From NCBI GenBank assembly GCA_902776475.1, contig CACYQD010000029.1, forward strand, positions 1-37,645: 37,645 bases of DNA. The letters run 5' to 3'. Below the pieces are notes generated by a model. The model searched no databases and had not been told where the DNA came from. It worked only from the letters and a program-made list of their open reading frames with translations. The DNA is from an uncultured Prevotellaceae bacterium (GTDB lineage Bacteria; Bacteroidota; Bacteroidia; Bacteroidales; Bacteroidaceae). The position numbers and the translations under genes are program-made. Below are positions 16,164-26,057 of this stretch, in pieces; the first letter of the stretch is position 1, and every line of letters starts with the position of its first letter.

Positions 16164-16224
16164 CAAATTTAGGCAACAAAGGAGTTCCGCAGCATGGTTT
16201 TTTGATTTAACATCTCAAAGATTT
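16164..16224 (-). promoter_or_regulatory. Rhamnose operon promoter with candidate RhaR operator
   Basis: On the minus strand the -7 box is TAAATTTG (16164-16171) without a TTTG at -33. Upstream are AAATCTTTG (16216-16224) and TCAAAAAACCATG (16193-16205). Measured from the start of AAATCTTTG, the -7 box is 53 bases away here and 52 in the aldolase promoter. Confidence 0.65.
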
Positions 16225-16230
16225 GGGAAC

Positions 16231-16341
16231 AAAAAAAATCGGATGTCTCACGACAACCGATTTTCAAAAAACAAACTACTTAAAAACTAATCTACTAAAA
16301 CAAATCAAAAAAATATCTTTATGTTTACAATTCATATTTCG
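16231..16341 (-). ncRNA. Candidate small RNA of about 110 nt between groEL and rhaB
   Basis: A consensus promoter lies at its 5' end and an intrinsic terminator at its 3' end: arms aaaatcgg and ccgatttt at 16235-16264, followed on the minus strand by eight T (16238-16231). No protein of note is encoded. A 19-codon frame starting at 16335 exists, but it would begin almost at the transcript start. It may be an independent small RNA or an insulator transcript. It ends 7 bases before the rhamnose operator, so it does not read into rhaB unless the terminator is bypassed. Confidence 0.5.
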
Positions 16342-16347
16342 ACGTTG

Positions 16348-16378
16348 CAAAATTACACACTATTTATATCTCCGCAAA
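16348..16378 (-). promoter_or_regulatory. Consensus promoter of the candidate small RNA
   Basis: The minus strand has TTTG (16375-16378), 19 bases, then TAATTTTG (16348-16355), an exact match to the Bacteroidota consensus. The next annotated gene in that direction, rhaB, has its own promoter after a terminator. Confidence 0.65.
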
Positions 16379-16418
16379 ATAAAAATCCAAAAATTCTACT
16401 AAAAAATGCATAAATGTT

Positions 16419-16457
16419 TAAAAAAACGGGACGAAATAAAATTTCCGCCCCGTTTTT
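16419..16457 (-). terminator. groEL intrinsic terminator
   Basis: Twenty bases beyond the groEL stop, the minus strand has an AAAAACGGGGCGGAA arm pairing with TTCGTCCCGTTTTTTT around a short AT loop, ending in a T run. One G-T pair interrupts the stem. Confidence 0.85.
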
Positions 16458-16476
16458 GTCAAGTCAATATTGCATT

Positions 16477-18395
<1,919 letters not shown>

Positions 18396-18415
18396 GTCTT
18401 ATAATGTTTAATGGT

Positions 18416-18479
18416 TATAAATATTCCGCGTAGATAATAGCTAAAATCGTGCCAAACTGTCGTCAAGGGAATATTTATA
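18416..18479 (-). promoter_or_regulatory. groESL promoter region: sigma-54-like -24/-12 element inside a 12-bp inverted repeat
   Basis: The minus strand reads TTTGGCACGATTTTAGCT (about 18456-18439), with the GG (18453-18452) and GC (18441-18440) exactly ten bases apart as in sigma-54 promoters (consensus TGGCACG-N4-TTGC). Perfect 12-base arms tataaatattcc (18416-18427) and ggaatatttata (18468-18479) flank it. A second inverted pair, gtgccaaa (18450-18457) and tttggcac (18496-18503), overlaps it. No CIRCE sequence and no TAnnTTTG box was seen nearby. Confidence 0.5.
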
Positions 18480-18539
18480 GGAAGAAATTGCCATATTTGG
18501 CACTATGATGTCATGCGGGAACATGGAATGGAACAAAGG

Positions 18540-19649
18540 CTACTGCCGTGGAGTCTTGTTTCCACCATATTTATAATAATACCAATAGGTGTTTTGGTAA
18601 ACCTTTCTCAAGCGGTTGGCCACATGGTCATCCTTGAAAGTCCGCTCCATGTTGAGGAAGTCATAGAAATCGGCCTCAATCACCTTGTTCTGGTCTTGCG
18701 GGAGCGGTTTTCCGGAATAATAATGATAGAGGATCAGAGCCTCCTCGAAATGCTTGGGCATCACGGAATCGGGATAGATGTCATACACCACATTGGCGAA
18801 AGCGTCAAGACGACGCTGGATCAGCAATTCCATGAGGTGATAATCGGCCCGCGCCTTGCCAGACTTGGCAAAAATGGTGATGGCACTGTCGGGCATGACA
18901 ATGGTCTTGCGGTGGTGACCGTCGGGAAGCAGTCCGACGTTACCCTCTCCAACAGGATAATCGAAGAGGTGATCGCCCAGCGCATGGTTTCTGGCCAGGG
19001 CATAAGCCCTCAGCATCAGCAGCGAGGGATCCGTGGCCAGGTCTTTCTTCCCCACTTTCAGGGCATCCTCCGTCCGGCCGTTCATCAGGAGGCGCTCCAT
19101 TCTCATCCGATAATGAAAGACCTCGTCGCCATTGCTGAACAATCCCACCAGGATGAACATGACAGCCATCGTCAGCAGGTTGATCCAGACGGTGCGTGAG
19201 AACATGCCCTGGCTGGCAGGTTCCGGTTCGAAGGACTCCATCTGCCTCAAGGCCCAGACCAGGGCGCAGAAAGCGATGAGCAGCAGGGGCACCGCCACGA
19301 GCCATCCTCCAAAAGAGAAGCCCTGGTCGATCGTAGAACTCACGTCAGTGATGATGGTCAGGACCAGGAGCGACGGGAAATAAGTCAGCGCATACGCCCG
19401 TTTGGTCAGTTTGGCATAATTGACCACAGCCATCTGGAGGAGATAGAGCACCAGTGTGATGAGGAAGGCCCCGACGAAGCGGTTGTAGTGGGTCTGTCCC
19501 CCAGACAGCACATGCTGTCCGGCGGTGAGCACATCGCATTGATAAAAAAGCAGATACACCAACGAGAAGACACAGAAAGTGACAGCGCAAGCCACTTTCG
19601 TATAGCATGCGGTGGAAGGTTTCTTATCAACAGGAGCGAAATAGGGCAT
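18540..19649 (-). CDS. Membrane protein of unknown function, DUF6057-like
   Basis: The 369-residue protein has about five hydrophobic helices in its first 175 residues (for example near 20-38, 57-76, 88-103, 114-134 and 155-172). A soluble C-terminal half of about 190 residues follows, with TPR-like helical patterns (RMERLLMNGRTEDALKVGKK, LLMLRAYALARNHALGD). This layout fits Bacteroidales proteins I associate with DUF6057, whose function is not known; the label is from memory. A soluble domain rich in helices may bind partner proteins. It lies downstream of glgB on the same strand, separated by a terminator, and upstream of groES. No function is proposed. Confidence 0.7.
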   Translation of the reverse strand: MPYFAPVDKKPSTACYTKVACAVTFCVFSLVYLLFYQCDVLTAGQHVLSGGQTHYNRFVGAFLITLVLYLLQMAVVNYAKLTKRAYALTYFPSLLVLTIITDVSSTIDQGFSFGGWLVAVPLLLIAFCALVWALRQMESFEPEPASQGMFSRTVWINLLTMAVMFILVGLFSNGDEVFHYRMRMERLLMNGRTEDALKVGKKDLATDPSLLMLRAYALARNHALGDHLFDYPVGEGNVGLLPDGHHRKTIVMPDSAITIFAKSGKARADYHLMELLIQRRLDAFANVVYDIYPDSVMPKHFEEALILYHYYSGKPLPQDQNKVIEADFYDFLNMERTFKDDHVANRLRKVYQNTYWYYYKYGGNKTPRQ

Positions 19650-19683
19650 GATCTTGCTATATGCTTGAACAATTCAAGAGAAA

Positions 19684-19707
19684 GGCGGAGTCTTTCCAAT
19701 CTCCGCC
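19684..19707 (-). terminator. glgB terminator
   Basis: Arms ggcggag (19684-19690) and ctccgcc (19701-19707) form a 7-bp GC-rich stem with a 10-base loop. On the minus strand TTTCTC follows. A short palindrome, cttgaacaattcaag (19664-19678), lies between it and the next gene and may be part of that gene's promoter region. Confidence 0.7.
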
Positions 19708-19775
19708 CCTCCCCTATTTGTAGTCATTGGTGTGGCAGCCATCATCCCGGCAAAGCCAGGCGGGCTGTCCACAGT

Positions 19776-21845
19776 TTAATTCTTCTTCAACACGACAGCC
19801 GAGCGTGCCGGGATATACAATTTCAGCCACTCCTTGTGATCCTGCACATACAAGGGATCATAATTGGTGAAATGTGTCATCGAGTCATCGGCCAGGCCGT
19901 TGCCACCGAAGTCCTTGGAATCGGTGTTGAGCACCACGTCGTAAGAACCGGTGGGCACCAGGAAGCCATAATCGGTGAACGACCTTGTGGGACTGAAGTT
20001 GAACACGAACACCAGGTCGCCCCTCATGAAGGCGAGAACCTGGTCGCCGTCGTTGTGCCAGATTTCCACGACAGGAGTTTTCTGGAAGTTTTTCTGGCCC
20101 TTGATGATGTGGATCATCTGCCGGTCGAAGTCACCCAGCCAATGGTAGCACAGTTCCTTATTGTCGACAAGATTCCACTGACGGCGGGCATATTTGTAGC
20201 TCCAGCCGTTGCCCTCACGCGGGAAGTCGATCCACTCGGGATGGCCGAACTCATTGCCCATGAAATTGAGGTATCCGCCATTGATGGCAGCAGCCGTCAC
20301 CAGACGGATCATCTTGTGCAGGGCGATGCCACGGTGAGCCATGTCATTCTCGTCGCCCTTCTTGAAGTGCCAGTACATGTCGGCATCGATGAGCCGGAAG
20401 ACGATGGTCTTGTCGCCCACAAGAGCCTGGTCGTGGCTTTCGCAGTAGCTGATGGTCTTCTCATCGGGACGGCGGTTTTTCACCTCCCAGAAGATGGAGC
20501 TGGGCTTCCAGTTCTCGTCGCTGAGTTCCTTGATGGTCTTGATCCAATAATCGGGGATGTTCATGGCCATGCGGTAGTTGAAGCCGTAGCCACCGTCCTC
20601 GAATTTGGCGGCCAGTCCGGGCATGCCGCTGACCTCCTCGGCGATGGTGATGGCATGAGGATTCACCTCATGGATGAGTTGGTTGGCCAATGTCAGGTAG
20701 CAGATGGCGTTGTCGTCCTCATGCCCGTTGAAATAGTCGCCATAGTTGCAGAAGGCCTCACCCAGTCCGTGGCTGTAGTAGAGCATGGAGGTGACGCCGT
20801 CGAAGCGGAAGCCGTCGAAATGGAACTCCTCGAGCCAATATTTGCAGTTGGAGAGCAGGAAATGGATGACCTCATCCTTGCCATAATCGAAGCAGAGCGA
20901 GTCCCATGCCGGATGCTCGTGCTTGTCGCCGGGATAGAAATACTGGTTGGGGTCACCGGCAAGATTGCCAAGTCCCTCGACCTCATTTTTCACGGCATGT
21001 GAATGGACGATATCCATGATGACAGCCACGCCGTTCTGATGCGCCGTGTCGATGAGCGCCTTGAGTTCCTCGGGCGTGCCGAAGCGGCTCGATGCGGCGA
21101 AGAAGGAGCTGACATGGTAGCCGAAGGAGCCGTAATAGGGATGCTCCTGGATGGCCATGATCTGGATGCAGTTGTAGCCATCGGCGATGATGCGCGGCAG
21201 CACGTTGTCCTTGAACTCGGTGTAAGTGCCCACTTTCTCCGCATCCTGAGCCATACCGATATGGCACTCGTAGATGAGCAGAGGGTTGACATTGGGCTTG
21301 AAGGTCTTTTTCTTCCAAGTATAGGGCTCGGGATTCCACACCTGTGCCGAGAAGATCTTGGTGTCGTCGTCCTGCACCACCCTTGTGGCCCATGCGGGGA
21401 TGCGCTCTCCCTCGCCGCCATTCCAGTGGACGTGCATCTTATAGAGGTCGCCATGCTTCATGGCCTTGGAAGGCAGTTTCAGTTCCCAGTTTCCTGTGCC
21501 CTGAACCTTTTTGGCCCGGTATTTCTCCGTCTCCTGCCAATCGTTGAAGTCGCCGACCAGATAGATGTCGGTGGCTGTGGGAGCCCACTCCCGGAAGACC
21601 CATCCGCGAGCAGTCTTGTGGAGTCCGAAATAGTCATATCCCGAAGCGAAGTCGCGAAGTGTGGACTTCCCGTTGCGGGTCAGTTGGTTGATTTTCCAAA
21701 GCGCATGGTCATGGCGCCCTTTGATCGCCTCCTCGTAGGGCTCCAGATACATATCATTGGCCACCAAGCCGATATGCTTGGGGACTCTGGGTTTTCTTAC
21801 CGTCTTGGTTTTTGTCGCTGGTTTCGTTGGTTTTTTCTCTGCCAT
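19776..21845 (-). CDS. glgB: 1,4-alpha-glucan branching enzyme
   Basis: The enzyme makes alpha-1,6 branches in glycogen. At 689 residues it has an N-terminal lysine-rich stretch, a CBM48 domain (about 70-170, including GWVFREWAPTATDIYLVGDFN), a GH13 catalytic barrel and a C-terminal beta domain. Catalytic residues are the nucleophile in DGFRFDGVTSM (near 349), the acid/base glutamate in ITIAEEVSGMPG (near 402) and the third aspartate in YCESHDQALVGDK (near 470). These motifs match the GH13_8 type found in eukaryotes and some Bacteroidota rather than the GH13_9 type of Escherichia coli. It follows the YhcH-family gene after 21 bases and probably shares its transcript. Confidence 0.94.
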   Translation of the reverse strand: MAEKKPTKPATKTKTVRKPRVPKHIGLVANDMYLEPYEEAIKGRHDHALWKINQLTRNGKSTLRDFASGYDYFGLHKTARGWVFREWAPTATDIYLVGDFNDWQETEKYRAKKVQGTGNWELKLPSKAMKHGDLYKMHVHWNGGEGERIPAWATRVVQDDDTKIFSAQVWNPEPYTWKKKTFKPNVNPLLIYECHIGMAQDAEKVGTYTEFKDNVLPRIIADGYNCIQIMAIQEHPYYGSFGYHVSSFFAASSRFGTPEELKALIDTAHQNGVAVIMDIVHSHAVKNEVEGLGNLAGDPNQYFYPGDKHEHPAWDSLCFDYGKDEVIHFLLSNCKYWLEEFHFDGFRFDGVTSMLYYSHGLGEAFCNYGDYFNGHEDDNAICYLTLANQLIHEVNPHAITIAEEVSGMPGLAAKFEDGGYGFNYRMAMNIPDYWIKTIKELSDENWKPSSIFWEVKNRRPDEKTISYCESHDQALVGDKTIVFRLIDADMYWHFKKGDENDMAHRGIALHKMIRLVTAAAINGGYLNFMGNEFGHPEWIDFPREGNGWSYKYARRQWNLVDNKELCYHWLGDFDRQMIHIIKGQKNFQKTPVVEIWHNDGDQVLAFMRGDLVFVFNFSPTRSFTDYGFLVPTGSYDVVLNTDSKDFGGNGLADDSMTHFTNYDPLYVQDHKEWLKLYIPARSAVVLKKN

Positions 21846-21866
21846 AGTATGATCTGATTAAATTGT

Positions 21867-22319
21867 TCAGCAAACAACTTTTACTTTGAAAATAGCCTTT
21901 TTGAGTTCAGGCTGGTCAGTGATGCAGGGAGCATGGCCGTCCTGCGGGAAGAAGATGGCAAACATCCCTTTCTTGCAGGTCACAAGGCTTTGTGAGGGGA
22001 TGCCGGGGAATTTGGCCATATCCTTGGTCTCGTCGTAGCCCTCGTCGGGCAGTGCACAGGCAGGAACATAGCCGTAGGTCTCCTCACCCGAAAGAGGTAT
22101 CTGTATATCAATCATGATTTTGTGGGTTTCCACCACAGCTTCCTCTGGAGTTTTCCCCTTGGCCACCTGGATATTGACAAACAGGTCGTCACCCTTGATC
22201 AGGTGCTTGCCCGGCTCCATGGCCTCGAGGTCGTTTTCTTTCAAAAAAGTCAGCACATCGGCGAACAATGGGTTCAACGATGCGTACTTCACCAAATTGT
22301 CTAATGTGTCGATAATCAT
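21867..22319 (-). CDS. YhcH/YjgK/YiaL family protein (DUF386)
   Basis: This 150-residue protein belongs to a small cupin-like beta-barrel family linked to sugar metabolism. Family members often occur with sialic acid or other uncommon sugar genes and are thought to act on free sugars, possibly as mutarotases or isomerases; the reaction is not settled. Visible motifs include PGKHLIKGDDLFVNIQ, the metal-binding-like THKIMIDIQIPLSGEE and GMFAIFFPQDGHAPC near the C-terminus, with conserved His and Asp. It lies directly upstream of glgB (21 bases) and 22 bases downstream of the MORN-repeat gene. Its link to glycogen is positional only. Confidence 0.87.
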   Translation of the reverse strand: MIIDTLDNLVKYASLNPLFADVLTFLKENDLEAMEPGKHLIKGDDLFVNIQVAKGKTPEEAVVETHKIMIDIQIPLSGEETYGYVPACALPDEGYDETKDMAKFPGIPSQSLVTCKKGMFAIFFPQDGHAPCITDQPELKKAIFKVKVVC

Positions 22320-22341
22320 AAGTATAAATATTTAAAGTAGA

Positions 22342-23457
22342 TCAGTCTGAATACCGCATTCCCGAGGAATAGTGGCCGCGGGCGATGATCTGCCCGTTTT
22401 TGTTTTTCTCGACGAAGTTACCGTCCCTTTCGCCATTCTTATAGCTGCCCTCGAACCGCTTTCCGTCGGGAGTTTCCTCGACGGCCTGTCCGTGGCGGAT
22501 GCCGCGGTGGAAAGAACCTTTGAACCTGGAACCGTCATGGTAGTGGATGATGACCGTCCCCTCGAACTGGCCGTCCCGGAACTCACCCTCGAAACGGTCG
22601 CCGTTGCGCTTCTGCAGTTTCCCGGTGCCGTTTTGCTTGTCCTTGTACCAGTTGCCGGTATAGACATCGCCGTTTTTCCAGGTGTAAGTGCCGCCGCCGG
22701 AGCGGTCGCCATTGAGGAAGCGCCCCTGATAGACGTCACCGCTGGCATATCTCACCGTGCCGACCGTGCGCTCTCCCCTGATATATTCACCTTCATAGAC
22801 ATCGCCATTGGCAAAGGTATAGACACCCCTGCCGTGGGGCAGGTCATTCTGCCACAGTCCTACATAGACGTCGCCGCCCTCGTAGTGGTTGGTGCCTTTT
22901 CCGGACCTCTCGTTATCCAACCAGTTGCCGGTGTAATACACCCCTTTTCCCCAGTTGAAGACGCCGTGCCCGTTTTTCATGTCATTTTTCCATTGGCCCT
23001 CGTAATACTGACCGGTGCAGAAGACGTATTTGCCATACCCCTCGCGTTTGTCCTGGACCCATTCACCATCATAGACGTCGCCGTTGTAATAGAACATCTT
23101 TCCCTTTCCGTTCTGATAGTCCTTATACCAGAGGCCTACGTATTTGTTGTTGTTCATGAAGTAGAACGTCCCTTTCCCATGCTGCTGGTTCTGGTACCAC
23201 TCACCTTCGTATTTCTCGCCATCAGAGAACGTATAGACGCCATAGCCCTGGCGCTTGCCTTTCACATACTCCCCTTCGTAGATGTCTCCGTTGAGGAACT
23301 GTGTCTTTCCCTTCCCATTCGGTTTGTTTCCAATCATCTCACCTTGATAGATGGATCCATCCTTGAAGGTGCAAGAACCAAGTATAACCTTCTGAGCGTC
23401 AGCCGCTGCTGAGCCCAGAAAAGAGGCTAAGATCAATATCAAATATCTCAATTTCAT
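22342..23457 (-). CDS. Secreted MORN-repeat protein
   Basis: The 371-residue protein has a signal peptide (MKLRYLILILASFLGSAAADAQ, shown by its hydrophobic residues 4-18 and an ADAQ cleavage-like end). About fourteen MORN repeats of about 23 residues fill the rest, with the repeating pattern YxGxWxxxxxxGxGxxxxxxGDxY. MORN repeats form long beta-strand ladders and in bacteria occur in exported proteins of unknown role, so a scaffold or surface role is plausible. It has its own promoter upstream and is close enough to the YhcH-family gene to be cotranscribed. No catalytic motif is present. Confidence 0.9.
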   Translation of the reverse strand: MKLRYLILILASFLGSAAADAQKVILGSCTFKDGSIYQGEMIGNKPNGKGKTQFLNGDIYEGEYVKGKRQGYGVYTFSDGEKYEGEWYQNQQHGKGTFYFMNNNKYVGLWYKDYQNGKGKMFYYNGDVYDGEWVQDKREGYGKYVFCTGQYYEGQWKNDMKNGHGVFNWGKGVYYTGNWLDNERSGKGTNHYEGGDVYVGLWQNDLPHGRGVYTFANGDVYEGEYIRGERTVGTVRYASGDVYQGRFLNGDRSGGGTYTWKNGDVYTGNWYKDKQNGTGKLQKRNGDRFEGEFRDGQFEGTVIIHYHDGSRFKGSFHRGIRHGQAVEETPDGKRFEGSYKNGERDGNFVEKNKNGQIIARGHYSSGMRYSD

Positions 23458-23477
23458 TCTTCTTCGGATTTTCTCCC

Positions 23478-23509
23478 CAAAAGTAGTAAAAAAAGTGGAA
23501 ATGATGAAA
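23478..23509 (-). promoter_or_regulatory. Promoter of the MORN-repeat gene
   Basis: The minus strand has TTTC (23506-23509), 20 bases, then TACTTTTG (23478-23485), an exact -7 match. It is about 21 bases upstream of the ATG, which implies a very short leader. Confidence 0.5.
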
Positions 23510-23599
23510 TAATTAGCATTTTTTTAGTCATTTTGCCAGAATACATCATATCCGCCAGGGCATGATCCGTCTGCAGTCAGGGCATGGGTACGTCCTCCA

Positions 23600-25942
23600 T
23601 CATTTTCTGACCGTGGTCACATCCTGGTCGCCGGGTTTGAACAACAGACCCTGACACTCCGTCTTGTCAGCACGGTAAGCCTTCCACTCCAGTTTGTCCC
23701 ATTCGATCTTGTCGGTTGACTGGGCGACCGGAACATGCGGTATCAGCGACCCGTCGCGCACCAGGATGACACAAGGAATACTGCCAGCCTCGATATACTG
23801 GAAACCATCGGAATAGACCTGGCCACTCTGATAGTCAATCCATTTGCCCTTGGGCAGATAGCACATGCGGCCCGTGCCGCTCTCCATCAAAGGAGCCACA
23901 AGAATCTGGGAGCCAAAGAGATACTCATCCTCCACGAGCCATGCGCCCGGATCTTCGGGATACTCCACGAACAAAGCCCTCACCATGGGCAGTCCCCTGT
24001 TGGAACAATCCTTGGCCTGAGCGTAGACATAAGGCATCAGTTGGTATTTCATCTCCGCACTTTGTCTGAAGGCATCGGTAAACGACTCACTGATCAGCCA
24101 AGGTTCGGTGGGAGGAGCACCATGCGCGCGGGTATGAGAGGACAGAAAGCCGAAAGGCAGCCACCGCCTGTAGATATCCTCCGGCGACGCAGTGACAAAA
24201 CCACCCATGTCATGGCTCCAGAAGGAGAAGCCGCTCAGTCCGAAGCTCAAGCCACCCCTCAGGTCGCCCAGCAGTCCGATGTTGTTGGTCGCGGCATCAC
24301 CGCCCCAGTGGAGGGGATAACGCTGGGAGCCCGCCCATGCGCTGCGCGCCCAGATGACACCCTCGCCGGAATGCTGCCGGACAGCATTCCACAGGGCCAT
24401 ATTGTAGCGCAGCGGATAGAGGTTGTGCTCATAAAAGCCCGTCTTGCCGCTTGCATACAAGCCGTTGAAAGGCGCAGCCTCGCCAAAGTCGCACTTGATG
24501 GCCCCGACGCCCTGGTCTATCAGCCGGCCGATCTTGTCCTGATACCATTTCACGGTGACGGGATTCGACAGGTCGAGCACAGCATCCTCGTAGGGCATGC
24601 CGCCGGAGGCATTCTTCACATGCATGCCACCATCGACGAGTTCATGGAAATAGCGGTTTTTGGGTGTGAAATACGGCAACTGCCACAGGCAGGTATGGAA
24701 ACCATCCTTTTTCAGTTGGCGCAGCATTTTCTCCGGATCCGGGAAACGGTCTTTCGCAAATTCATAATCACACTGCCAGTCCACGCCGAACCATCCCGTG
24801 TCGAAGTGGATCACATCCGACGGAATGCGGTGTTTCCTCAACTGAGCCGCGATATCCAGTCCCTCTTTCTGCGAGAAATAAGTGATGCGGCTCATCCAAG
24901 TGCCAAAGGTCCACAGCGGGAGCATCGGACTTTTGCCCGTCACATTGGTGTAGGCATCGAGAATCTCCTTCGGTTGTCCGAAGAAAGCGAAGAAATCCAT
25001 CATCTCGTCGCCAAGGAACAACCTCTGGGCGCCGATATAAGATGCGCCGAAGTCGCATGTGACCGGTGCGCTGGTGTGCATGAAGATGCCGTATCCCCTG
25101 TTGCTGAAATAGAAAGGAACCGGTTTGTACATGCCATCCGTCTCCGGACCTTGCGGGTCGGTGACATAGAGATGCACTTTTTGTCCCACTTTGTTGAGCG
25201 AGGTGAAAGATTCCCCACAGCCATAGATCCGCTCACCCGGCGACAGGAGGAAGACCGGGTTGACACTTCTGGAATTGTCGGCCCCCCGCTTGATGAAATT
25301 GAAGGGCAAGAGTTTCACCTGTGTGGAATCATTATCGATGATGGCCCTGGTCTGCGTCATGATCTTGCCGTTCTTGTCCTTCAGGATGAGGCGCCACGGA
25401 TATTTCTGAATCACCACGGCCCCATGCTGGCTTTGGTAGGATATGGTGTTGGCATCCGCAGTCACCCGCCATCCTTTGGCCGCAGGCCTCATGTCGGCAG
25501 AGGAGACCAGGTTTTTGAACCCATCCGACAGCATCGGGTCATCCTGGTCTGTAGACTCAGGGATGATGGGCGTGGTGAGCATCTGTATCCTCACGGTGCG
25601 GTCGTCGATGAAGAGCAGTTTGATCTGCAGATCAGGATCATTGTCGTATTGGGTATCGGGGAAATCGAGCATCTGCATCCTCACCGGCCAATATCCATTC
25701 AGGTTGAATGCCTGGCGGGGAGCCAGCCGATAGCGTTTCCAGTTGACGGTGCCCACTGCATTCTGCACATCGAAGTCTGACAGGCTGTCAGCCAGGAAAT
25801 AAGTATTCGACAAATCATAGAAATCGGTGGACATGTCCTTGGCATTGTTCTGCAGATACTGAATGCCAGAATTGGTCTGGATCTGAGCCGCCGCCATCAG
25901 CGAGGTCAGGGAAGTCAACAAGACACAGATTAATTGTTTCAT
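23600..25942 (-). CDS. Glycoside hydrolase family 31, alpha-xylosidase-like
   Basis: The 780-residue enzyme has a signal peptide (hydrophobic residues 4-17, ending AAAQ) and the GH31 layout of an N-terminal beta-sandwich and a central barrel. The catalytic nucleophile is the aspartate in IKCDFGEAAPF (near 484), and the acid/base is in HWGGDAATNN (near 547), after the characteristic WARSAWAGSQRYP. The LRGGLSFGLSGFSFWSHDMGGF segment is very close to YicI-type alpha-xylosidases. It probably removes alpha-xylosyl residues from plant oligosaccharides in the periplasm; the exact linkage is inferred from family similarity. Downstream the MORN gene has its own promoter, so it may be a single-gene unit. 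A 14-bp tandem repeat lies directly upstream. Confidence 0.9.
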   Translation of the reverse strand: MKQLICVLLTSLTSLMAAAQIQTNSGIQYLQNNAKDMSTDFYDLSNTYFLADSLSDFDVQNAVGTVNWKRYRLAPRQAFNLNGYWPVRMQMLDFPDTQYDNDPDLQIKLLFIDDRTVRIQMLTTPIIPESTDQDDPMLSDGFKNLVSSADMRPAAKGWRVTADANTISYQSQHGAVVIQKYPWRLILKDKNGKIMTQTRAIIDNDSTQVKLLPFNFIKRGADNSRSVNPVFLLSPGERIYGCGESFTSLNKVGQKVHLYVTDPQGPETDGMYKPVPFYFSNRGYGIFMHTSAPVTCDFGASYIGAQRLFLGDEMMDFFAFFGQPKEILDAYTNVTGKSPMLPLWTFGTWMSRITYFSQKEGLDIAAQLRKHRIPSDVIHFDTGWFGVDWQCDYEFAKDRFPDPEKMLRQLKKDGFHTCLWQLPYFTPKNRYFHELVDGGMHVKNASGGMPYEDAVLDLSNPVTVKWYQDKIGRLIDQGVGAIKCDFGEAAPFNGLYASGKTGFYEHNLYPLRYNMALWNAVRQHSGEGVIWARSAWAGSQRYPLHWGGDAATNNIGLLGDLRGGLSFGLSGFSFWSHDMGGFVTASPEDIYRRWLPFGFLSSHTRAHGAPPTEPWLISESFTDAFRQSAEMKYQLMPYVYAQAKDCSNRGLPMVRALFVEYPEDPGAWLVEDEYLFGSQILVAPLMESGTGRMCYLPKGKWIDYQSGQVYSDGFQYIEAGSIPCVILVRDGSLIPHVPVAQSTDKIEWDKLEWKAYRADKTECQGLLFKPGDQDVTTVRK

Positions 25943-25950
25943 GCTTTTTT

Positions 25951-26021
25951 GATTATTTCAGTTTGATTATTTCAGATTGACTGTTTTCAGATTGAGTTGT
26001 TCAGCTTGACGGTTTCAGCTT
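25951..26021. repeat. 14-bp tandem repeat upstream of the GH31 gene, five units
   Basis: Five units of about 14 bases (gattatttcagttt, gattatttcagatt, gactgttttcagatt, gagttgttcagctt, gacggtttcagctt) run head to tail and start 8 bases upstream of the GH31 ATG. One unit is 15 bases. On the minus strand it would lie in the leader or promoter of that gene. No standard -7 box is visible nearby. Confidence 0.8.
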
Positions 26022-26057
26022 AACCATCGTTTCTTCATTCAGAGAGAGGGATTTTTG

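Noticed and set aside
16276-16335. 19-codon leader peptide frame upstream of rhaB
   Set aside because: Its ATG would lie only about five bases after the predicted transcript start, and the codons show no regulatory pattern such as a run of one amino acid. I treat the transcript as non-coding unless shown otherwise.
18396-18539. CIRCE/HrcA operator upstream of groES
   Set aside because: No TTAGCACTC-N9-GAGTGCTAA-like pair is present; the inverted repeats there have other sequences.
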